DNA of 15,000 bases from Salpingoeca rosetta (taxonomy: Eukaryota > Opisthokonta > Choanoflagellata > Craspedida > Salpingoecidae), in the NCBI RefSeq assembly GCF_000188695.1, contig NW_004754906.1, positions 754,674-769,673 of the forward strand. The letters are read 5' to 3'. The notes beneath the pieces were generated by a model. That model was not told the DNA's origin and did no database searches. It saw only the letters and a list, made by a program, of their open reading frames with translations. Of the stretch, positions 1-14,592 are shown in pieces (within the stretch, counting starts at the first letter, position 1; every line of letters starts with the position of its first letter). Made by a program: the position numbers and the translations under genes.

Positions 1-5151
<5,151 letters not shown>

Positions 5152-5292
5152 CTTGAACGGGCCGTGCGATAGGCAAACAGGTCACAGGCCCAAGATGCTC
5201 GGAACAACCGCAGTCGCGGATACAAATGCGTGTGTTCACGACGCGAGGTGCAAGCGGGGTGGATGGCGTCAACGATGTCTGCTGGTGGTGAG

Positions 5293-5293
<1 letters not shown>

Positions 5294-5344
<51 letters not shown>
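5294..5344. repeat. (GTT)17 trinucleotide repeat
   Basis: Seventeen perfect GTT units about 145 bases upstream of the HECTD1-like ATG, likely 5' UTR or promoter; on that gene's sense strand it reads AAC. Confidence 0.97.
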
Positions 5345-5345
<1 letters not shown>

Positions 5346-5649
5346 GCCAAACGATGGGATGGGACGAAATGGAATGAGAACGGGATTGGGGACGAAGGAG
5401 GCATGAAACGTGTGTGCCGTTGCTTGTTGGGAACAGGAGGGTGTTGTTCTTTGGGGACGCCGACAGAGGCGGGGGGGGGGTTGCTTGTGGATGGATGTGG
5501 TGTGACATGAACAAAACACCACAAGAAGAAAAGCAGGCAGAAGACCAAGAACAAGAAAAGATATCGCAGATAAAAGCAACAAACAAGCAGGATGGTGGTG
5601 GTGGTGGTGCCTTGGTGTGGATGGGTGATGTGCAAGATGGTTAACACTT

Positions 5650-5652
<3 letters not shown>

Positions 5653-5734
<82 letters not shown>
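5653..5734. repeat. (GT)41 microsatellite in the divergent intergenic region
   Basis: The longest pure alternating purine-pyrimidine tract outside an intron in the window; lies between the two divergent promoters. Alternating GT of this length can adopt Z-DNA under negative supercoiling. Confidence 0.98.
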
Positions 5735-5743
<9 letters not shown>

Positions 5744-6205
5744 TGGTGGGTAGCAACAGCGAGGAAGCGACACAGCACAGCAGCACAAGGTGCGTGTGTG
5801 ATGTGATCACCACATGAGTGTGTGTGTGTCTCTCTCTCTCTTTCCCCTTCACTGCACTCCTTTCTCTCCTCCACGCGGTCCCTCCAACCAACCAACCTCA
5901 CTTGCTTCTTGTTGGCGTGCTTGGTTTGGTGGGGAGTGGGGTTCGAACAGCTGCGGGTGCGAGCGATAGAGGTGCGAGATGGAGGTGCGATGACACACAC
6001 ACACGCACACAAACAACGAAGGTGGTTGCTTTTCTCTCTTCTTCTTCTTCTTGCAGCAAGAACAAGGAAAAACGACGACATCGAACAAAAGCAGCAAGAA
6101 GAAGAGGCAAAAACAAAACAAACAAGACTGATCGACAGCAGCGGTCCTGCTTCAAACGAGTTGTACAAATTGAGTCATTCGTTCGATTTTAGGCTTTGCA
6201 CCAAA

Positions 6206-6382
6206 ATGGGTAAATTGTGCATTTATACAAGCCACACACAGTCACACCGTCGCGGAGTGCCAGGCAGTCGCATCCACATCAACCACATCCACCACATCAA
6301 CCACATCCACTCGCATCAACCCATACCACTCACAATCCCATCCATCATCCACCCACCAGCACCACCAGTGCGATGGAGGTGA
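6206..6382 (+). other. Upstream ORF overlapping the CutC-fusion start
   Basis: ATG 6206 has A at -3 and G at +4 and opens 58 codons in frame 2, stopping at TGA 6380-6382, ten bases past the first base of the main ATG at 6373. The peptide (MGKLCIYTSHTQ...) ends in His/Ile/Pro repeats from a CATCCACATCAAC-type tandem repeat and is probably not functional as protein. If the mRNA begins upstream of 6206 this ORF would reduce initiation at 6373. The transcript start is not known from the sequence. Confidence 0.4.
6271..6317. repeat. Tandem CATCCACATCAAC-type repeat in CutC 5' leader
   Basis: Units alternating CATCAACCA and CATCCACCA give about two and a half copies of an 18-mer between ATG 6206 and ATG 6373. 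Confidence 0.8.
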
Positions 6383-6876
6383 ACAAGCTGGAGGATGGGT
6401 CGCTGGCGCGGGCGTTGAGCTGGGACGAGCTGAGGACGTTGATTGAGGAACAGCGGGTGGAGGTGCTGGGCAGATCGACGCCGGAGCTGGCGCGGTACCG
6501 CGCTTGGCGAAAGGCGCTGACAAAGTGCTACAAGTCACCCACAGACCACCTGGCAAACGTGGTGTTTGGATACCCCGTGCACGCGGACGCGGAGACGGGG
6601 CTGTTTGAGGTGGTGGTGCCGGACCCCGCCAAGCGCAGGCGGCGGTACATCTTGCGTGACAACGACTTTCCATACAACGTGGAGGACGGCATCCGCCACT
6701 CCGTGCTATGGGCAGAGAGCGGGGACCTCACCGACGCCATCATCCAAGAGCAGCTGGCCACGCTGCTGCTTGGCTGCCCATACCTCTACTTTATCAATCC
6801 GCCGGCCTTGCAGTCTGTTCCACGCTTCAAGCACTGCCACGTCTTCTGGAAGGAGCGCACACAGCACAATCCGCTT
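6373..6876 (+). other. DUF3605 / Gig1-like N-terminal domain
   Basis: About residues 13-168, all in exon 1. Visible features are LSWDELRTLIEEQRVEVLGR, then ELARYRAWRKAL, then the signature NDFPY (97-101) with GIRHSVLW (106-113), and LYFINPPALQSVP followed by HCHVFWK (138-160). The NDFPY...H..LW and NPP.LQSVP...H.HVF pattern is what I recall for DUF3605, the family of fungal Gig1 (N-acetylglucosamine-induced protein 1), whose function is unknown. The paired histidines in HCHVF could be functional, which is inference. Assignment rests on remembered motifs; a profile search against DUF3605 would settle it. Confidence 0.65.
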
Positions 6877-7000
6877 GTGCTGGAGGTGTGCGTGGACTCG
6901 GTTGCTTCCGCTGCTCAAGCACAACAAGGAGGTGTGTCATGTAATTCTGTGTGTTGTGTGTGTGTGGCTATGTGGGTGGGTGGGGGTGTGTACAATGTAA

Positions 7001-7052
<52 letters not shown>

Positions 7053-8067
7053 CCTGGTCGTTTCGCTGAGAGGTTTCATCATCGCTCACCACCCTCAAAC
7101 CCAACATTACCTCACACACACACACAAACTCGCGCGCGTGCGTTCCGACACATTCAGGGGCAGATCGGTTGGAGCTGTGCTGTGCGCTATCAGAGGGCGG
7201 CTTGACACCAACAGTGGGCCTGGCCAAAGCCGTGGTCTGCGCCGTCTCCATTCCCGTACGTGTGAACGCATGTGTGTGTTTGTGAATGTGTGTGGGTGGG
7301 GGTGTGCAATCGACGGTGGAGTGTACGCGAGGCATGCGATGGGGGTTGAGAGAAAAGACCATCATGCTACATGCGCTCGCACTCACAGGCACGTGCACGC
7401 TCACGCACACTCTTACACTCTTACACATACACACACGCAATTACACACACACGCGCATGTCAAGGTGTTTGCGCTGGTTCGGCCAAGGGCGGGCGATTTT
7501 CTGTTCAGCGAGGCCGAAGTGCAAATCATGGTGGACGACATTGAGGCGCTACGCGCGTGTGGGATTCAAGGGTTTGTGATTGGCGCGCTGAACGCAGACG
7601 GTGACGTGGACACGGCAGCGATGAAGAAGCTGCTGGCCGCGTGCGGACCGCTGCCCGTCACCTTCCACCGCGCGTTTGACATGGTGCGGGACATGCGGGC
7701 TGCGCTGGCGACGCTTGGCACGGCCTTTGGCGCGAATCGCGTGCAGCGCGTGCTGACGAGTGGCGGGCGGGCGACGGCACTGGAAGGTGCGCCCGTGATC
7801 TGCAGCCTGGCTGCCACGGCCCGCGAGCACGGCATCACGCTCATGGCTGGCGGCGGCGTCTCCGAACACAACGCGCAGCGGATAGCAAGCGAGGCCGGCG
7901 TGGTGGAGGTGCACTGCAGCGCGCGTGCCAGCGTGGACAGCGCTATGGGCTTTCGCAACACTGCCGTGCACATGGGTGCTGGTCTCTTCCCGCCAGAGTT
8001 TTCCCATAAACGCGCTTCTGCCCCGCGCGTGCAAGCCATCAAGCACGCCCTCTCTGCCGCTGAGTGA
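6373..8067 (+). CDS. CUTC: DUF3605 (Gig1-like) / CutC fusion protein, 3 exons, complete
   Basis: Exons 6373-6931, 7158-7255 and 7465-8067 (stop TGA 8065-8067) join in phases 1 and 0 to give 419 codons. ATG 6373 is the first in-frame ATG after an in-frame TAA at 6211. Residues 13-165 are a DUF3605-like domain and 168-419 a full CutC domain, about 250 residues, the usual length. CutC is a TIM-barrel protein linked to copper homeostasis; its biochemical activity is not settled, and copper binding by the human form is reported. No signal peptide or membrane segment is seen, so it is probably cytosolic. The two parts join without a spacer inside exon 1, so the fusion does not depend on a splice prediction. 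An overlapping upstream ORF may dampen translation. Confidence 0.88.
6877..8064 (+). other. CUTC: CutC domain (copper homeostasis family, TIM barrel)
   Basis: Residues 168-419. LVLEVCVDSVASAAQAQQGG in exon 1 is the first strand of CutC. Exon 2 gives GADRLELCCALSEGGLTPTV. Exon 3 gives VFALVRPRAGDFLFSE, then PVTFHRAFDMVRDM (282-296), RVLTSGG (314-320), LMAGGGV (345-351), VEVHCSARASVDSAMGFRN (366-384) and VHMGAG. All conserved CutC blocks are present in order, with the His-Arg-Ala-Phe-Asp and Gly-Gly-Gly motifs intact. The exon 2 donor was set at 7256 (gtacgt) because it yields IPVFALVRPR, like animal CutC; the alternative donor at 7260 would break the frame with exon 3. Confidence 0.9.
7003..7050. 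repeat. (GT)24 in CutC-fusion intron 1
   Basis: Sits in the 5' half of intron 1 (6932-7157). A CA-rich stretch follows near the 3' splice site (about 7111-7127), giving the same 5' GT, 3' CA polarity as in HECTD1-like introns. Confidence 0.97.
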
Positions 8068-8284
8068 CGTGGGGAATGGTTGGAGATTGAGGGAACGATT
8101 GGAGGGAATGCGAGAGGGAAGCAGGGATGCATGGTGATAGTGATGGATGGTGATGGATGGTGGTGATGGATGGTGATGGATGGTGATCCTTGCGGCTGTG
8201 GGTGCACCTGGTTAATCGACATCATAAACAGTAGTCCACGTCCAACGAACAAACAAAAACAAGCAAAGGCAACAAGAAGCGACG
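8068..8284. promoter_or_regulatory. Short intergenic region between CutC fusion and VPS34
   Basis: Only 217 bases separate the CutC stop from the VPS34 ATG, both genes on the plus strand, so the CutC 3' end and the VPS34 promoter share it. It contains an imperfect tandem repeat of GGATGGTGAT-type units at about 8131-8187. No clear AATAAA was seen. The tight spacing suggests a compact genome despite the microsatellites. Confidence 0.5.
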
Positions 8285-8740
8285 ATGAGCAGCACGACGA
8301 CCGACTCGTTCTCGGAAGGGTTGCTGAACGAGGACCAGGAGACGCTCAGCTATGTGCCGAGCTGTGACCTGGCGCAAACAGTGTCCCTCACCATGTACGT
8401 GGCAACAAGGGGGCTCAGCGTGGTGCTGTTGCTCGAGTGTAGACGAATCTCTTTTGACAATGCATTGGGCTCTTGTCATGATGACGGGGGTGTTTTGTTC
8501 ACGTTCAATCTACACGAGTTTGTGCTGTCTTGTGTCCACCAAAGACTTGGATGGACCTTGTATATTGCTTGCTGACGTCAGCCACACCATCTCACGCACG
8601 CACCTGAAAACGCTGTGCGTGCTCGCCACTTTCCGCATGCGACCCACACTCAGACACAGCTTGCAGGGCGGCCAGAACGACAATGAGCCCATGATGGACG
8701 ATGAGTACCTCTTCTACGCACTGCAGCGAAGCGGCATTCC

Positions 8741-8797
<57 letters not shown>

Positions 8798-10645
8798 GGT
8801 AGTACAACTGCCGGCTTTCCCGGGTGGGCGATGCAACGCTGCACATGCGTGCCCGAGTTCTCACCAATCATGACGCTGATATGCGTCCGATGTTTGTCTG
8901 CTTTCAATGGCATTGCGCAGAGGTGTCCGTGGAGTGCATGCTGACATCCGGCAGCCACACGCTCGGCTTTCCACGCGAGACTTCGTACTGCCCTTCATCT
9001 TCGCACCCGACATGGACCGGTTCGTTGTGCATCTGCATAGCTGGACATGCTAGTGCGTGTGCGAGGATGGCTGGTGGCGGCCATCGGTATGATGTTGCGT
9101 GCACACACCTTGCTTCCTCTCTTCCGCTTTGGGCGACACAACAACAAACCATTGTTCCTCTGGCTTGATGGCTTGCGTCATGATATGGTATGTGTGCAGA
9201 GGACATTCAGCTGCCGCTCCTGTACAGCGATCTTCCTCGCAACACGTGCTTGGACTTTTCCATCTGGGACACGCGCGGGCCAGCCATGGTGCTTACTTGT
9301 TTGCGCCAGCCATTGTGCTTGTTTGTTTGCTCCCAGGTGTCTGTGTTTGTGGTTGTGTATGTATCTGTGCATGTGTGTGTGTGTATGTCTGTGTATGTCT
9401 GTGTATGTCTGTGTCTGTGTGTGTGTGTCTGTGTCTGTCGCATGTCGCTTCCATCAGATGAACACACGCAAACGCACTTCTCACCACGCGTCGCTCATGT
9501 GGTGTTTTAAACAGCGGAAGAAAGTGGGCACCGCGTCTCTGCCCATCTTTGACGAGTGCGGAACACTGCGCACCGGAAGACAATACGTCGAGGTGTGTGT
9601 GGGGGGGGGACGGGTGCGGGAAGGGCTTTCAATTTGTGTCGATGTGTATCAAGTCTGCCACGCGTCTGTGATTTGTGTGCGCGCTCACCGAGCGTCACTG
9701 TTGTGGCTGCTCCCTAAACGTCATGCGCCCCCTTCTCGTCATCGTCCGTGCCAACCACTGCACCGCCCGTGCCTCGTCTCTTATGCACTCGTTCCATCGC
9801 AGGTCAAGCAGCCCGACACCCCACCAGCCGCCAAGTCTGTCCGCAAAGACGTGCAGAAAGTGCAGCAGGTGAGTTTACATCACGACAACGCTCTGTCCCT
9901 GCAGTATCTTGTGATACACTCTGTCCACACGCAAAACACACGTGAATACCTTTGCAACACCTCCCACCGTGCACACGAATATTCAACCATCCTCACATCT
10001 GCACGCCTCCTTTGTGTTTGTGTGTCTGTGCCTGTGTCTGTGTCTGTGTCTGTGTGTGTGCCTATGTGTGTGTGTCTATGTGTATACACACACAGCTGAT
10101 TTCACAGTACAATGCGGGGCGGATGCTGCATGTTGAGTGGCTTGACGAGCTCACAAACAGCCGGCTCGCCAGCGAAATCGAGGTGGGTGGTGCACATGTG
10201 TTCCTTTGGTGGTGGAGACGTTGCGTTTTGGCCTCACGCTGATGGTGTGCGCAGTGCAGTGCAGTGCAGTGCACGCACGAATGCGACAAGCGCGCATATG
10301 GTCACTTGTTTATTTGTTCTCGCGTCCACACGCCGACATCAATGCATTCATTCCCCCCACCCTCAATACCTCGCCCCCCCCCCCTATGCCATCACTCGCC
10401 AACCACCAGGACCTGCTTGCCGCGTCGACGGTGTCATATCTTGTGGTGGACCTACCCCGTTTCCCCTCAGATGTCCTCTTCTGCGAAGACAGACTCGATA
10501 CTGTCGAGCACATGAGTGAGTGGTGGCAGCAGTTGGCGTTGGTGGTGATCGTGATGTGGTTGTGCTGGTTTTGAATTGTTGCAAGTGGCCTCCGTGAATT
10601 AACCTGCACGCTTTTCTTCGAATAGCTGGCACTCACAAAAACCAC

Positions 10646-10729
<84 letters not shown>

Positions 10730-11317
10730 CCCCTGTCCCTCCTGCCCACCAGAGATGCTGCGGGAGAACGAGGACCCTGAGATGATGTTCACGGAGAATC
10801 TTGTCGAGGTGAAGCACCACCAGCAGATGCGCAGCCGCCGTCGCGGTTTCCTCGACCGCGATCTCAAGCCAACGCCCTCCACCCGGTCTGATGTTGGTGG
10901 TGGTGGTGGTGGTGGTGGTGGTGGTGGTGGTTGGGGGGGGGACGGACTCATGCTAACTGGTTTGGACTGGTGTGGGTGCTGTTGGAGTGACTTGAAATGG
11001 TCTGTGGTGATTGAGTTGCGAGTGGGTTGCTTGACTTGCTGATTGGCTTTGTGTGCGCGCAAGCGCGTTGGGGGTTGATGTTTGAAGCAAAGCCGTCTGT
11101 CTCACGCTTCGCGTCCTCTCCGCCTCACATCTGCGCACGTGTGTTTGCGGCCGCCAGGGACAAGCTTGCCGAAATCATTCGCAAATCTGTGACGGAACCG
11201 CTTGTGCTGGAGGAGAAGGATCTGCTCTGGTGCGCATCGACATGCAGCTGCTTGCGCTCTTGTGCTTGTGCTCGCGCGATTGTGGAAGTAATTCGCAGGG
11301 CTGTGACATGTGTTTGG

Positions 11318-11365
<48 letters not shown>

Positions 11366-12668
11366 GCGGTACCGCTTCTATCTCTCCCGAAATGCGCACG
11401 CGCTTCCAAAAGTTCTTCGCGCCGTCGACTGGTCCTCCCCAGTATGTTTGCACCGCTCTTACTGTCGTGCTGGCATGGGTGCAAGCGTGTGCCAATCTGG
11501 CCGTCTGTCCGTCCATCTTCCGCAGTTGTGGCACCGCCCTTACCTTCTTTTTTTTTTCCTATCCCCACCCATCACGCACACGCGCACGCACACACACACA
11601 CACACCAACTCCACCTCCACCTCGACCTCCTTGCATGACCACAGGCCGAGGCGAAGCAGGCGCAGGAGACGCTCGAGGCGTGGGAGCCGATTGACACGCA
11701 CACGGCGCTCGGGCTGCTCGGGAAGGACTTTGAGCACCCTGTGGTCCGCAGTTACGCCGTCAAGCGGCTGGCTGAGGTGATGTTGCTTGCATGCATGCAT
11801 GAAGGGAGGGAGGTTTGGGTACCGAGTTGAGATGAACAAATTGCCATGTTGGGCGCGCTGCTGTTGTCGCGTTTCGACCATTCCGCGTTTCATGAGTATT
11901 CACACAACACGCATACTTCCACACGCACACACACACACACCTCCCTTCCCTCCTTGCTTCCTGTGGGTGTGGGCAGGCGGACGATGAGGAGCTGTCGCTG
12001 TATCTGCTGCAGCTGGTGCAGGCGCTCAAGTACGAGCCGTGGTCCCTGTCCCGCTCAGTCGACGGCACAACAACACACGCGCACGACGATGACGACGATG
12101 TCGATGATGACGCCCACCGCCAGCCAGTTCACCAGGGTGCGGCGTGGTTGTGTGTTTGATGTGTGTGGTGTGTGTGGGAGGGGTGTGTGTGTGGGGGGGT
12201 GTGTATGTGTGTGTGTCGTACTTCTTTGCTAGATTCCATTTTTCCGCTCGCTCACTGGCCGTTCTGACTGCATTTCTGTCGTTCGCCAGCTATGGGCGTT
12301 TCGTGGGCACCAGGCCGTAAGTTTCGGTTTCCTGTGATGAGTGATCCTTGCAATGAAACGCCCGTTCCAACATCACACGTACATGCATGATTCCATTCAC
12401 ACGCACGTGCGCGCACATGTGTGGAAGCACGCACACGCACGCACACACACACACACACTCTCTCTCTCTCTCACGCGTCCTCCTCGCTTCGCGTGTATCG
12501 CCAGAGATGCAACGGCTTGCTAAGCAACAGTCCGCCCGCGCAAAACCGCAGAACCAGCTCCGCTCGCTCCTCTTCGAACGCGCAAGAGAGAACCCAGAGT
12601 TTGGTGCGTACATGTGGTTGTGTGTGTGTGTGTGTGCGTGTGCTCGTGTGTGTGTGTGTGTGCGTGTG

Positions 12669-12704
<36 letters not shown>

Positions 12705-13269
12705 ATGCACGCACATGAGCTTGGCTCGCGCACCCTGTTCTCTGACTTGCATCTCTTCCTTCCTCTGAAACCCCTTCCCCACTAAACCCTCCGCATCACG
12801 CACCTGTCGGCCTTCTGCAGCACAAACACTGTATTGGTATCTGCACGTCGAAGAGCACGATCGCGAGCGCCAGGTCGAACACGCAGACTTCTACGGCCAA
12901 ATCCGCAAGCAGCTCATGGCGTACGTCATCACTGTTATCGCTGTCGTCGTGGTTGCCGTGTGTGTGGGGGGGGGGTCTGTGTGTCTGTGTGTCTGTGTGT
13001 CTGTGTGTCTGTGTGTCTGTGTGTCTATGCGTGTGCTCATGTGAGTATTGACACAGCCAAGGCCCAACCATACGTGCTCGCCACCAACCCTTACACCTCC
13101 ACGGACCACACCCATGTATGTGTGTGCGTGTCTCTCTCTCTATCTCTCTCTCTCTCGACAGGATGCTAAATGGTGGTGGCCCTCGCCAGCGCGAAATTGA
13201 ACGCGCCATCAACGCATCCGCACGATTTGTCAAACGTAGGAGATGAGCTGGGTTGCTCTTGTTCTCCTG

Positions 13270-13353
<84 letters not shown>

Positions 13354-13538
13354 TTCCTGACCTGATTGGCGTGCCGGCTCGACCAGCTGTCCTCGTAGAG
13401 GCGACAAACACGCACCACGCACACACGCTCGTGTGTCCTCACATGCCCATGCACCCCTGGCTATTGGCTGCTGAAGAACTGTGTTCGCTTTCAACAGAGA
13501 TTGCGGACATGGAAGGCAACCGCCCGCGCAAGGTTCGT

Positions 13539-13595
<57 letters not shown>

Positions 13596-14515
13596 GTGTG
13601 TGTGTTTGTTTGTTTGTGTGTGTGTTTGTTTGTTTGTGTGTGTGTCTGTAATTTGTCAAAGTACTCAGTCTCTATTCTTCCTCACGAGCGCTGGATCGCC
13701 CCATCCACCTCCCCCTATGGCATGCCGCAGGTTGCCAAGCTGCGGGAGATGATTGAGCAGTCACCACAATTCCAGAACATCAACGCTCCACTTCCCATGG
13801 ACCCTGGTCTGTCTTCCTTGGCCATTTGCCAGCTGCGTTGAGGGAGCCTCATGCTGTATGGTGTGGTGTGATGTCCGTGCGTGTGCATGTGTGTTTGTGT
13901 ACATGGTCACGCTTTGCCCCATGTGTGTTTGTGTACATGGTCACGCTTTGCCCCGTCTTTGCTTGTCGCTCGCCATCTCATATGCAAGGCCCCTCCTCAC
14001 CTGCTGTTGCATTGCATGATGTTATTGCACCATGTTTTGTGCAGGCGTGATTGTCAAGTCCATTCGCCATGATGATGCGCACATCTTCAAGGTCCTGACG
14101 CAATGTGCTGCTTGCACTTAAGTGCACTCACGTTCACAGACAATGGCGATGGCTGAAAGTTTGTTGTCCCTTTGCGGTACACACAGATGCGGTTCACACC
14201 ACAGCATAGCACCCGCTGTGCCTTTTTCCTGCTGTACACTTACCCATCACACGCGCACACGCACACGCGCACGCACACGCGCACATGCACACACTGATTG
14301 CCACGGTGTGTGTTCAATTGCGTGCAGTCTGCGCTGAAGCCGCTTGGGCTGACGCTGGAGACGAACAAGGGCGAATACGGCATCATCTTCAAGAATGGCG
14401 ATGATCTACGACAGGTGCGAGAGGAGGGATGTGAGGAGAGGCTGCGGGCAGCGCTGTTGTCTGTGTGGTGCATTTGCTTGGTTTGCTGGTTGAGCGGCTG
14501 TCTGTGTACGATGCG

Positions 14516-14592
<77 letters not shown>

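Larger units (their letters stand above)
5152..6372. promoter_or_regulatory. Divergent intergenic region between the HECTD1-like and CutC genes
   Basis: About 1.2 kb separates two ATGs facing away from each other, so both promoters must lie here. It holds (GTT)17 at 5294-5344, a G10 run at 5471-5480, (GT)41 at 5653-5734 and an A/T-richer stretch near CutC with an atttataca sequence at 6221-6229 that could be TATA-like. A polypyrimidine tract ending cttgcag at about 6056 resembles a 3' splice site, so a 5' UTR intron for CutC is possible. I found no conserved coding sequence in it; open frames here are low-complexity translations. Confidence 0.45.
8285..10885 (+). other. PIK3C3: VPS34 exons 1-9: C2 domain and linker
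   Basis: Exons 8285-8394, 8654-8742, 8921-9019, 9200-9288, 9515-9592, 9803-9868, 10096-10182, 10410-10515 and 10753-10885 encode residues 1-286. Landmarks: SHTLGFPRETSY in exon 3 (human LALPVRTSY), TW...EDIQLPLLYSDLPRN across exons 3-4, KVGTASLPIFDECGTLRTGR in exon 5, GRMLHVEWLDELT in exon 7, STVSYLVVDLP in exon 8, and DPEMMFTENLVEVKHH with DRDLKPTPSTR in exon 9. Exon 2 was started at 8654 rather than at the stronger-looking cttgcag acceptor ending at 8666 because only 8654 keeps the frame. Exon 6 (VKQPDTPPAAKS) is a poorly conserved Pro/Lys linker and is shorter than in human. Confidence 0.85.
11158..13235 (+). other. PIK3C3: VPS34 exons 10-17: helical (PIK) domain
   Basis: Exons 11158-11229, 11366-11441, 11645-11776, 11977-12136, 12290-12316, 12505-12603, 12821-12920 and 13162-13235. 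Landmarks: RDKLAEIIRKSV then LEEKDLLW, RYRFYLSRNAHALPKVL, AEAKQAQETLEAWEPID, HPVVRSYAVKRLAE, ADDEELSLYLLQLVQALKYE, LRSLLFERARENPE and TLYWYLHVEEHD. After KYE comes a species-specific linker rich in Asp and His (HAHDDDDDVDDDAH) where the human protein has a Ser-rich insert of about 75 residues; here it is about 60. Exon 14 (27 nt) lies in that linker and is the least certain exon. Confidence 0.85.

Noticed and set aside
5940..5948. GGTTCGAAC resembling a tRNA T-loop
   Set aside because: The flanking bases do not form a T-stem and no anticodon or acceptor arms could be found nearby.
6217..8067. A single uninterrupted 616-residue frame for the CutC fusion
   Set aside because: The frame has no stop by chance, but the CutC block GADRLELC...GGLTP lies in another frame at 7158-7255 and the intervening sequence is GT/CA repeats. 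Two introns restore a normal CutC. The frame's start at 6217 is GTG, not ATG.
8667..8742. Stronger-looking acceptor cttgcag (exon starting 8667) for VPS34 exon 2
   Set aside because: Joined to exon 1 at phase 2 it gives a frameshift and an early stop; the acceptor ending at 8653 keeps the frame and matches the family.
9047..10099. 350-residue plus-strand open frame as a separate gene
   Set aside because: Contains only one VPS34 exon in frame (9515-9592) and the in-frame exon 6; the rest is intron and repeat sequence, with other VPS34 exons in different frames.
12976..13023. Regular short tandem units considered as a CRISPR-like array
   Set aside because: Units are contiguous eight-base repeats without unique spacers, inside a spliced eukaryotic intron.
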